Source: Cyclaneusma minus (taxonomy: Eukaryota > Ascomycota > Leotiomycetes > Marthamycetales > Marthamycetaceae). Taken from it: a stretch of 64,000 bases of DNA. The number at the start of each line of letters is the position of its first letter. Positions within the stretch are counted from its first letter, which is position 1. Under the pieces are notes generated by a model that did not search any database, was not told where the DNA came from, and saw only the letters and a program-made list of their open reading frames with translations. The stretch spans positions 1,054,001 through 1,118,000 of the forward strand of contig JAKZHN010000006.1 in assembly GCA_037179335.1 (NCBI GenBank). The letters are read 5' to 3'. The translations under genes and the position numbers were made by a program. Shown piece after piece: positions 22,378 to 32,200 of the stretch.

Positions 22378-24920
22378 TCACGCGTCCTCCAGCATGCTCC
22401 CAACCAAAAATGCTATTGCCACCTTGCATGCTTTTTCAACCTTCGCCTTCTCCTTCTTTTCCACCAGATCCGTCTTGCGAACAACCTTCTTTAAGAAGAA
22501 CTGCAATCCCGTCTCTAACGACGGCATCCCCTTCACTTTCTCAAACAGCCCCTGCACACCCTTATCACCTCCTTTCTCTCCCTGACTTTCCAAGAGCACA
22601 GTAACAAGCAACAGCTCTACAAACATCTTGGTAGTCGGCTGCAAGAAGCTCAGGTTAAGGGGTTTCAAGATCGTCAGTGACAGCCCGCCTTCCAAAACCA
22701 ACGACGCATAAAATTTTGCCAGATTGATGATCTGCCTCGACTCCATCAGTCCCTCGTCGTCCTCGTTATCGCCAGCATCTTCTTCATCATAGGTCTCGCC
22801 CATATTCTTGAACAGATCCCACAGGCTGAATTGAAACGCCATCCGTATTCTCTTCTCACCGCAAAGGCGTTTCGCAATCAGCGTATAGTATGGATTGTAC
22901 ATCTGCTCTGCGCCCGAACAGTGCAGCAGCACTTTCGGAATCTCGAGCTCTTGTACTCGTTTGAGCTTGAGTGACCGTAGCCGCTGACAGGCGTCTTGGT
23001 AGTCGGATGCGGAGAGAATGGTGACGAAGATGGCTCGTCTGATATCCGTATTCATGCGTTGATCCCGTGCTATTTGCAGTATATCGGCACTCTCAGTATC
23101 GACAACTGCCACTTTCTTTCGTGGCTGATCGCCTTTCACTTCATCGTTTTTGTTCGTTTCAGTCTCGGCCTCCTCTCGTCCCGCCCAGCTAGCACCCACA
23201 AGCCACCATTTGCCCCTCTTGTCAGACTCCGTAATGTCCTTGAGACCGATACGTAGAGGCTCACTGGCCTTGATACAGCGGTTGTTGAGCGAGCCAAGAA
23301 TTTTCTTCATGCGAATTGTGTGCTCGGAGTTGATTGCTGAGCCGGTTCCGACGGTTTTGACTTTGTTGTTCTTGAGGTCGGTGATGGTGTCGATCGTGAG
23401 CTTCGTGCGTTTTGAGACTTTGTCTTCGCCTACTTTGGCCACTGCGGAGCGGAGGATGGAGACCGCGTCTTTGAGAGCGGAGGAATCGTCTTGCCGCAGT
23501 TGGGGACCGGATGTTCTGACAACTCGAAGAAGAAGCTCTGCGTTGAGCTCGGAAGGTGTCTCAAGTAGGGAACGCATCAGGTCGAAGACGATGTTGCAAC
23601 CAACAACTTGGAAGTTGTACATGTTGGATAGGAGAGTGATTAAGTTAGAGGACTCCTTAGATGTGTCTATGGTTGGCATGCCCAAAGTCTCGTTGCCTTC
23701 TCCGGATACTCGGGCGTAGTGCTCATTGTAGAGCTGCACAATTTGCTCTAAGATATGTGCACCAAAGTCTGTCCCAATGACCTTGTAGATTGCACTGATG
23801 AATCCAGAATATAGGATCATCAACGTGTCCGGGAGACTGGTCGGTAGGTGAACAGCAGCAAGCAGGACATCGATTAGACTCGATGTCACATGTTGTCTTG
23901 CATTGCTACTGTACAAGCGTTCGACATCTTCGAGGATCTGAACAAGATTGGTCTCGGTCAGCCTATTGATCAGACCCTGTAGCTGGCGTCGTAATCGAGT
24001 CAGGTCTTCCGAACCCCCAGCGGCTTTCCTCATAGACGGCGGGATATATTTTGCCGTGCTTGGTTCTGTGTTTGTCACTGGAGCCATATAGGGGTTTTCT
24101 CTTGGCGGCTTCTTAGGTGTAGGTTCTTCTTCATCATCGAACCCTTCGAACTCATCGTCTCCGCTTTCGTCGCTTTCGGGTTCGGATCCAGAATCGTCCT
24201 CCATATCCTCATCCTCGTCCTCGATCTCCCGGCTAGCTTGGATCTTTTTCTTCTGTAAGTTTTGCGCCTTGCGACGTTTCTCTGCGAGCCATTCGTCGGC
24301 CTCCTTCTTGCCCGGCTTCTCGTCCACTTCCGGCTCATCATAGTCTCCGGCTAGGCCACCCAACAGCTCATCAAGACCATCCTCTTCAAAGGCTTTCGGC
24401 AGTGTTTTCTTGCCCTTTATTCCCAGTTTCTTTTCCAGCTCGGCAATGTCTGCGTCATCTTCCTCTAGCTTTCGTTTGATAGCGGCCGGTATTTTCGGTT
24501 CTTTAGCTGGCGGGGGAGAAGGACTTCTGCTGGATTCTGATTCTTCCTCATGCTCCTCGTCCTTCTCGTCCTCCCCATCTTCGGATTCTGGCGACGAGTC
24601 TGGCTGGTGGTCGTTCGCATCTAGCCGTTTTCTTGCTGGCGCATTGGTCTCGACCGGCGCTCTGGCAAGTTGCGGTTGAGGCCAGTTCGGTTTCACCCTC
24701 TTCCTCGACTTCTTCTCTATCCTGTCGGCCTTGCGTTTCTGTTTGCGATGCTGTGGAGCATTGCGCGACTTGAACCTCGAGTTTCCGCCATCTAATACTT
24801 ATATCAGCTTGGTCTCTTCAAATATTGCAAAATATTGCACAACGTACCTTGTTGGTCCAGCTCATCCAAGAGAGTCGCAGGCAGTTTCAAATGCTTCTTC
24901 TGCTTCTTTGGAGCCGGCAT
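22378..24920 (-). CDS. SGD1: Nucleolar MIF4G/MA3 protein SGD1 (NOM1 homologue)
   Basis: Nucleolar factor for 40S subunit assembly; yeast SGD1 was found as a suppressor of a glycerol defect, and human NOM1 binds eIF4A-III-like helicases. 828 residues, two exons (intron 24847-24792); the short first exon codes MPAPKKQKKHLKLPATLLDELDQQ. Acidic and basic low-complexity regions (residues ~30-220) precede a MIF4G domain beginning near DLTRLRRQLQGLINRLTETN and including IYKVIGTDFGAHILEQIVQLYNEHY. A C-terminal MA3 domain follows (DIRRAIFVTILSASDYQDACQRLRSLKL). Diverges from SRP14 over 317 bp. Confidence 0.93.
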
Positions 24921-25237
24921 CGTAGTTGAGGGGGCCAGAACAAATTATTCGGAACAGATGCTTGCAAGTGGGAAAGAGTCGAAGGTCTTGAGAACTCAAT
25001 CTACCCTCCGATAACAGATAAATTTTTGTGGGTCCAAATCTGGAGCGCACGGGCCTTCACATTAGACAGTCGATTCACAGTCGCATTGAAGTTATCGCAA
25101 CAGCCAAAGTCGCGACAAAAGTCAAGTTGCGGCAAGTCTTGTATAGAGACCGCGCCGTTCTTTTCCGCCTAGGCACGACTGGGTTCGCAAGAAGTCCTAC
25201 TATTCAGACAGCTCAGCGCTGTGACACATAGGCAAAC
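24921..25237. other. Divergent promoter region SGD1 / SRP14
   Basis: 317 bp between two divergent starts. No TATA or repeat was recognised. Confidence 0.5.
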
Positions 25238-25731
25238 ATGCCATCCGAACACCTCACCGCCGACGAGGCAAGCTCTCATGAACCACCCCTCCAAGCTCGC
25301 AGCTAACAAGACATCACATCCAGTTCTTCTCGCAGATCTCCGAACTCTTCACAGCCCAGCGACAAAAGGACCACGGCTCCATCCACCTCACACAAAAGCG
25401 CCTGACCTACGACGGCACCGACTCAAAGCCCCCACCAACCTCCCCCACCACCTCAGCACCCTTCGCCGACCTCGCACCCTCGCAGCCCCTCCCCATCCTC
25501 ATCCGCGCAACTAACGGCAAATCCTTGAAAACCAAGCCCGGTCAAACTACGCCAAAGCTCAAGATCTCCACCATCGTCCAAGCCGATGATCTGGAATCGT
25601 TCTTCATGCGATATGCCGAGGTGTGTAAGGCGAGCATGACTGGCCTGAAGAAGAGGGATCGGAGTAAGCGGAAGGCGAAGAAGGGGAAGAAGAAGGATGG
25701 TGATGGGACTAAGGAGGACGTTAAGGCTTGA
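25238..25731 (+). CDS. SRP14: Signal recognition particle subunit SRP14
   Basis: SRP Alu-domain protein that, with its partner, slows elongation during ER targeting. 145 residues, two exons. The start MPSEHLTADE joins through a 56-nt intron (25268-25323) to FFSQISELFTAQRQKDHGSIHLTQKRLTYDG, the SRP14 signature. RATNGKSLKTKPGQTTPKLKISTIVQADDLESFFMRYAEVCKASM follows, then a very basic tail (KKRDRSKRKAKKGKKKDGDG). The intron donor is GCAAGC rather than GT: GAC GAG | GC...CAG | TTC TTC keeps the conserved 'L..deFf.ql..lf' start, so this is a GC-AG intron. Confidence 0.93.
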
Positions 25732-26433
25732 ACTAGAATAATGGAGACGCTTTCTGGACCAAGGACAAACCCCTGGAGTTTCATGAACAGGGAAAATACG
25801 AGAGAATATGGGACTCGGGAGGATGCAAAGGACGGGCTGGTATCATAAGAACCCCCTTCAAAGAGCCTAGTATCGGTCTTGGAAGACCCAAGAGGAAAGC
25901 AGTAGTACAACTGCTTGTTGTCTACAGATGCCTGTTCGAAACCCAAAGGTACTAGCCTGAAGCCGTCTCCCAATGTTTATGCATTGTACGGACCTGATAG
26001 GCTTCACAGGCACATCAACCATGGCATAGGTGGCAAGGCTGTATTGTCCTGTCACCATATGGACGCATAATGAAACGAAGTCTACGGCAAGTTCATGGCA
26101 ACTAGAAGCATGTTAAAACTCGCATATTAGTGCACTGGTTCATAATTGCATCGCTCATGAGGACCCTTAACGTCTGAAAGAGGCGAAATCCTTCGATTCC
26201 TGAACGACTGCATGCATCTACCTAGGTAAATGCCCTTGAAACGAACTTTTGCAAGGAAATAACCATCTCCCACCGAATCAACTCTCCTGAAAGCAAGCAG
26301 GAAGACTAGGGGAGTGTCGGTGACCAAGGACTAAAAGCAGCGCAGGTGTTGGATACAATTTGGAAAAGGAAAGCCATCTCCGCCGCTGAAATCCAGTGCA
26401 GGATCATGAGGCACTGTTCGCCTAGTTCGTGCC
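25732..26433. other. Convergent spacer SRP14 / GBP2-like
   Basis: 702 bp between convergent stop codons. Nothing beyond expected 3' UTR sequence was recognised. Confidence 0.55.
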
Positions 26434-28940
26434 TCACATGATCTGGTCCTGTGTCAAACCGGTAGCCTCGGTCTCCATCGCATCTTCTCCAGTACCGGGG
26501 GCGTTCATGTACTTGACGAAGCTCAAGCCGAGAGGACGACCACCGTATTGGTAGCCAGAGAACTTGGAGATAGCCGTCTCGGCATTCTCGGCGGTGTCGA
26601 ATCGGACGACACCGGTGCCACGGGAGCGACCGTTGGGCTCATACTGGATCTCAGCTTGCTCGACCTTTCCGATAGTCGTGAAAAGTTCGACAAGATCTTC
26701 ATTGCTCGTGGACCAAGGCAACTATATCAGTCAGTCATCATGTGGCGAAACTAGAGGATCAGGAGGGTACATACGTTGCGGACGTAAATCGTCTCGCTTC
26801 TTTCAGTGCCGGCAGTCGCAAAGTCGGTGAAAGGGTTAGGTGGCGCAGACGAAGCGGCAGCAGCTCCAGCGTCGAACCCGACATGAGGAGGGCCACCAAA
26901 TCCGCCTCCACCAAAGCCTCCTCTGCCTCCGAAACCGCCTCCGAAGCCACCGCGACCTCCGAAGCCTCCACGGCCGCCGAAGCCACCGCCGAAGCCACCG
27001 CGTCCGCCGAAGCCTCCACGGCCTCCGAATCCGGGACCGGCACCAGCAAAGCGATCCTCACGGACTTCGAGAGGGCGTCCTTGCCAATCGAAGCCATTGA
27101 ATTGCTGGATAGCGTTACGAGCGTCATCGGGAGACTCGAATGCGACGATACCGGAGCCCTTGGGACGTCCGTCTTGGCCAATATGGACGTCGGCGCGGAT
27201 GACAGCACCTTGACGAGCTAATTCGAGTTAATATCGTCTTTCACTAGACGCTGGACTTGAGGAACATTGTAACCTACCTGCTTGTCGGAAGAGATCTTTC
27301 AGATCCTGCCATCCTACATTGTAAGGTAGCTAAAAACTTGGGGTTAATGTGCATGCTCAGTAGTTTGGGAGGGGAGATTTGGGGAAATGGAAACAAACGT
27401 TGGACACATAGATCTGACGACCACCGCCGCCGCCGCCCATGGGGCCGCCAAAGCCTCCACCGAATCCGCCTCGGGGGGCTCCTCCGAATCCGCCGCGATC
27501 GCCTCCGGCTGGAGGTCCTGAGAATCGAGGTTCGGCCTCGCGATCCTGTGATGAAATGTCAGTCGTCAGGCCCTACCGGTAGGGGGGCAGGGACACTTGC
27601 CTCTCGAACGTAAACGAGTCGACCCATGAGGTTCTGGTTGCTGAGCGTGTTGACGGCTTGTTGAGCCTGGTCCCTCGTTGCATATTCCACAATACTTCTC
27701 GAACGTTAGCTGCGGCTCCAAACGTGCATACTTGGAGGGAAGGTACATACCCGCATCCCTACATAGACCCACGGACAACGTCCCAACCCGTCAATCCAAC
27801 ATTCCTTCAAAAAAAATAGCCAAAGAAAAACCAGGGAAACCAGTCACACTATGTGTAGACGCCCACCTTCGACATTCCATTTGGAAGAGATAGCACATCG
27901 GCAAAGAGAACTTCTCCAGCTAAAGCAACCGAAATCCGTCAGCCTTCCTTCTATATCATCGCAACGCCCCATGCCATCTTTGACTGACCCTGTCTCATAA
28001 AATCTTTCAAGTGGTGCCACTTGACGTCGTAAGACAAGTTGCCGACGTAGACACGGCGGTCCTGCTGGGACGATTCGCGGATGGTGCTCATCATCTGTTC
28101 CTTCGCGGCGGCGCGCTCTTCGAACGAGCGGGGTGGACCTCCTCCGTAAGCCGATCCTCCCGATCCACCGGCCGGGGCTGCTGCTCCAGTCATGGGAGTG
28201 CGAGACCTGCGGTCGTTTCTGCGGTATTCTTCACGGCTCCGAGAGCGGCTTCGAGGCGAGTATGAGCGTCGCCGGGAGCGACCTGGGGATCGAGAACGGC
28301 CACGACGAGGAGAGCGAGATCTCTCACGCTGCAATCGGTAAGTCTCCACCTTGATCATTAAGCAAGCATGCAGTTCCGACAGCAAAAGCGGCTGAGACGT
28401 AAGAGAGGAGAGGGAGAGACACAGGTGGGTAAGCGAGCAACGCAAATGAAAGGGAAATGGATCAGTGTACAAGCCTAATGCTGGGTAACGGAGCACCGAG
28501 CTACCACCTGGCAGCCGCTCGACGAAGAGATAGCGTCAGGTGGGCTACAGGCAACGCACGGCCCATATATATAAGGCTGGACAGACAAAAGCCCATCGAC
28601 GCCCAGGTGCGAAGTGGGCGTCCTGGGGATTCGGAGACAGACATGGAGGCGGGGGGAGGGGGTTCTGGGAATGCAAAAGTTTGCCGACTTACCGGACGGT
28701 AGGTGTCTCCTGCTGTTTCGGCTGTACAAAAAACGAATCGGTCAGAATATAGTCCCTTGGTATAAGTCGAAAAGAAAGATGATGGGGTGGGGGAGAGATG
28801 GGGAGCGAGAAGAGGAAGAGGGATAATGAGCTGGACAGCAATGTCTGGAGCCAAAACCGGCTTGGCGGCGGATTGGACCTTGAGGGACAGCTGACAGGGA
28901 TGCGCGGAAGGCGATGGAAGGAGCCACGAGACGTACCCAT
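26434..28940 (-). CDS. GBP2: Three-RRM SR/RGG RNA-binding protein, GBP2/HRB1-like
   Basis: mRNA-binding shuttling protein of the yeast Gbp2/Hrb1 type (mRNA export surveillance; G-strand DNA binding). 485 residues in ten exons; all junctions close in frame. Exon one codes only ATG G (28940-28937). It joins across 215 nt to a 29-nt exon (28721-28693) and across 364 nt to the RS exon, giving MAETAGDTYRPRERSRSPRR. Three RRMs follow: RVYVGNLSYDV..., QIYVSNLPYNV... and TIYVRNLPWST..., each with an RNP1-like GIVEY/GIVAF/GVVRF. A (GFGGRG)n linker precedes RRM3. Exon five is an 8-nt microexon (27758-27751) needed for SKGCGIVEYAT. The intron 27600-27546 has a GC donor. The 5' end is inferred from frame and splice signals, not from transcripts. 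Confidence 0.88.
26880..27045 (-). repeat. GFGGRG-coding tandem repeats in the GBP2-like protein
   Basis: Imperfect CCGCCG/AAGCC-type units read on the minus strand as repeated GGFGG and GFGGRG between RRM2 and RRM3. RGG/FGG tracts of this kind are typical arginine-methylation and condensation segments. A shorter run, GGFGGAPRGGFGGGFGG, lies at about 27440-27525. Confidence 0.8.
27751..27758 (-). other. 8-nt internal microexon of the GBP2-like gene
   Basis: GGATGCGG on the minus strand is flanked by an acceptor (CTATGTAG) and a donor (GTATGTAC). Joining ...ATGTCGAAG + GGATGCGG + TATTGTGGAA... restores SKGCGIVEY, the conserved RNP1 strand of RRM1. Without it the frame is lost. Flanking introns are 108 and 56 nt. 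Confidence 0.8.
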
Positions 28941-31006
28941 TATGTTATGGACAGGCTGTCAGATAGCAGCAGCTGGAAGTACTGAGATGCCTAGAGGCTA
29001 TGACTGCGCGACTCTGGGGAGAGCTGCAGCAAGATCAATGGAGAGACTGGGCACAAGGATTCGGGGCGCGCGATGCAGCACAGCTTATTGACCCTCGTAA
29101 GGCAGAGAGCGGAAGCAGGGCTTGCGGCAGCCAGTCAGCGTCGGAGTGGGACAGGTCTCGGGACCCCGTGAGGTGGTGTGTCGGCGCGAGGGTAATTTTT
29201 GGCAGGCTCGCGAGCAGGCGATAATCGAGCACCAATAGGCCCAGTGTGCAGCTGGCAGGCGGGAAGGCGGGTAGGTCGACGGAAGACTCGAGTTCCCAGC
29301 GCGACTCTGGCTCAGTGTGAAGGAGGGAGAGGGCGCGAGCAGATTGGCGCTGGCCGTGCCACGACTGATTGCGGTAGGTGGGCGTGTGTGCTGCGTTGCC
29401 CGAGGGTGATGTGTGTGTGGAATTCGGGCGACAGGGCGATACGCAACACGATTGGCTTGCTCGAGGAGGTCGCTGGATGGGGGGAGGGAGAGGAAGGAGT
29501 CAAGTCGTGACTTTCTGCGCAGCGCACGGTTGCTGATGCTGCCGTTGGCTCGCAGACACTGGAACACAAGCTTGAGGAGCTTTAGCTCTCCCTCGCTGTT
29601 TTAATTGACGGAACTCCTGGCTTTTTAGTAATGTTCAAAAATCGTGGTTTCACCAGCTGGATCTTGCCCCGAGTCAAGGTCATTGCATTATTCGAAATAG
29701 ATTTTGAATTTGTGACTTCGAACCTAATTTGAGGGACTTCCCACCGTCTCGACATGTCTCTTGTGCCTGGAATAAAAGATACACTAGAATTTATTACTCG
29801 CCTCTTTTACAGCAATGGTGTCCGGGGATTAATGCCACTCGGCCCGGGATTTGGAACATGGTATTCCGCTCTGTGTCTTCCGAATCACAGTCCAAACATA
29901 GTCCGGGGTCCGTAGATGGCCGCCCACAGCTTTCCTCGGTGGCCGTTCCTGGACAACATAGGCGTGGGGGTCGAGGGGTCTTCCGCTTCCCTGCTCCGAG
30001 GAGTTCATGATGTTCTGCAAACAACCCCCAAGATCCACAACAAGAGGGGAGATGCGTGTGATCTCAGCCACGGCGCCAACTCCTCACAGCCGGATTTAAA
30101 ACAGCGCGCAGGACTTCTGCAAGCAGTTCCCGCAGGCCAAGGTAACAGGGTAGTATTGCATGTCCCTCTCTTACATAAAAAAGGGCGCAGCGGCAAGAGC
30201 GCGAATCAGCCTGCAGCGGTGTTGCTTCTCAGCTGGGCATGGCGCTCATTGTCCGGACCGTGATGGAGGCTCCGAGTGTTCTGGTATCGGGAGCTTCGAA
30301 TTTCATAGACCGCCCGCAAGGAGTCGGTACGCAACACAAGCTAGATGAAGTTCGAAGGAAGGGTGGTTGTACGACGCCCTTTTCTAGCCAAGATGGAAAG
30401 GCAGCTGCTTGGAGGTTACATTCTGCAGCGGGACCCAAATCGTCTGGACTTACCGAAATCCGATCAAGTGAAATCCGATGGAACTGCAGTACCGGGGATC
30501 CATGCTCCGTAGTCCCAACAGAGACCAACAGTTGTCAGTGCCATACAGTATTCGTCACGAGGGGATGCATGGAGTGTTGCGGCTCAATACCATTTCCATA
30601 TTACTGCTTTGGGAGCAATGGTCTCGGCAGGTGGCACAGACTTCAGCTAACCAAGCAACAATGTCAAAGCTTCAACCTCCAGTCCCAAAAATATCCATAC
30701 TGCGATAGCTGAAGAAAATCACAGGTCCTAATTCAGATCCCAGCCTTTCACCACTTTCTCCGACTCAAGCACCACTGACCCTGTCACCACTCGGACTCTC
30801 TGCCCCCACCAACCTTGCTTGCATCACGCACCCAGCACGTCAAGCCGCGCGAAGAAGAGGAGCTGCAGATTGGCGACTTTGCAGAAAAGCGAGAGCACAT
30901 TGGTCCGAGACGCCATCCAACAGACGGATGAGAAGTTGTCCCACGCTTGCCAAGTGTGCTGTCCGAATACCCCCACCCAATTGATCTTCTGGCACACTCG
31001 CCAACA
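28941..31006. other. Long divergent intergenic region GBP2-like / COQ9
   Basis: 2066 bp, the largest gene-free stretch here. The GBP2-side ~600 bp is GC-rich and may hold its 5' leader. The rest shows no repeats, protein motifs, tRNA boxes or convincing splice signals. The last ~60 bp contain an in-frame upstream ATG for COQ9 (30947). Confidence 0.5.
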
Positions 31007-31897
31007 ATGCCATCTTCGACACTCTCTCGCACCCCAACCCTCCTCACCCGCCTCCCCCAGCAGGCCCTCCGCTCTCCCGCCATAGCTTCCCAAAGATCCC
31101 AAAGATCCCCCTACCACTCCCACGACCACCCGCCGCCACCCTCCCCCTTCACCCCCACCGAAACGGCCATCCTATCCGCCGCTCGCCCACATATTCCCAC
31201 CCACGGCTTCACCACCACAACCCTGGCCCTTGGCGCACGAGACGCCGGCTTCCCCGACGTGTCCGCCACTATTTTGCCCAACGGAGCCTTCTCCCTCGTC
31301 CACTACCACCTCCTCTCTGAACGGCTCGCCCTCGGCGCCTCTCAGAACCATGTTCCTTCGGAAGAACAAAAGGGTATTGGGAGGAGAGTGAGGGATTTGA
31401 CCTGGCGGCGCTTGATGGCGAATAAGGAGGTCATTCATCGCTGGCAAGAAGTACGATGTCCCCTTTTAGTCGGCGTGCTTTACATCTACCATGCTATAAT
31501 ATTTCACAAATACATATCAATGTCCATACTCGAAACTAATCCTTCTGTGAATTCCTAGGCATTAGCACTTATGGCCCAGCCCTCTCATGTCCCTACCTCT
31601 CTCCGCGAACTTCACGCTCTCTCTGACGAGATCTGGTATCTCGCCGGCGATGTTTCCGTCGACAGCTCCTGGTACACAAAGCGCGCCTCACTCTCCACCG
31701 TCTACGCCGCTACCGATCTATTCATGACAACAGACAAGTCAACCGACTTTGCAGAGACCAGAGAATTCCTAGATAGAAGACTAAAGGTAAAGGATGTTCA
31801 AGTGGTAGGGAGCACGGCAAGGAGTGTCGGGCAATGGCTGGGCTTCACGGCCGCAGCGAGTGTTAATGTGCTACGGAGCAAGGGTGTCAGGATATAA
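31007..31897 (+). CDS. COQ9: Ubiquinone biosynthesis protein COQ9
   Basis: Lipid-binding TetR-fold protein of the mitochondrial inner-membrane CoQ synthome; it presents substrate to the COQ7 hydroxylase. 260 residues from 31007, one 108-nt intron (31451-31558). The N-terminus is a Ser/Arg/Pro-rich presequence (MPSSTLSRTPTLLTRL...). The COQ9 domain follows: ILSAARPHIPTHGFTTTTLALGARDAG, WRRLMANKEVIHRWQEALALMAQP, then DEIWYLAGDVSVDSSWYTKRASLSTVYAATDLFM, the family's most conserved block, and FLDRRLKVKDV near the end. An in-frame ATG at 30947 would add 20 residues; 31007 gives the better import signal. Confidence 0.92.
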
Positions 31898-32200
31898 ATA
31901 CAGAAGAACCACAGTCATAAAAAATGACTGAAGTATGCTATTGGCTTTGCGATGACAATGTCAAGCAGAGGCTAGTGAACAAATGTGATACAGTAATATT
32001 TTGCTAAGCCACGCCACATCGCGCCAGAATCACCCGCCCGCCTCCTGAAAACGCCTGAGAAGAAGCAATCGGAGGCTCATGACAGTAAACGTAAGCTCGT
32101 TCAATTTTGCCCAGAAGGCTTTGAGCAATCGGCGGGCTAGAAACTCGTGGAAAATCGACCGCAAGGCCGGCGGGTAGATGGGGGGGACGAAGAAAATCAA
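31898..32200. other. Convergent spacer COQ9 / SMC6
   Basis: 303 bp between convergent stop codons. Nothing beyond expected 3' UTR sequence was seen. Confidence 0.5.

Noticed and set aside
27951..28496. Alternative start of the GBP2-like gene at 28496
   Set aside because: It reads through the intron ending at 28329; the spliced start at 28940 closes the whole ten-exon frame and gives a clean RS N-terminus.
29700..29760. tRNA B-box-like GGTTCGAAGTC on the minus strand
   Set aside because: No A-box at the right distance and no acceptor-stem pairing.
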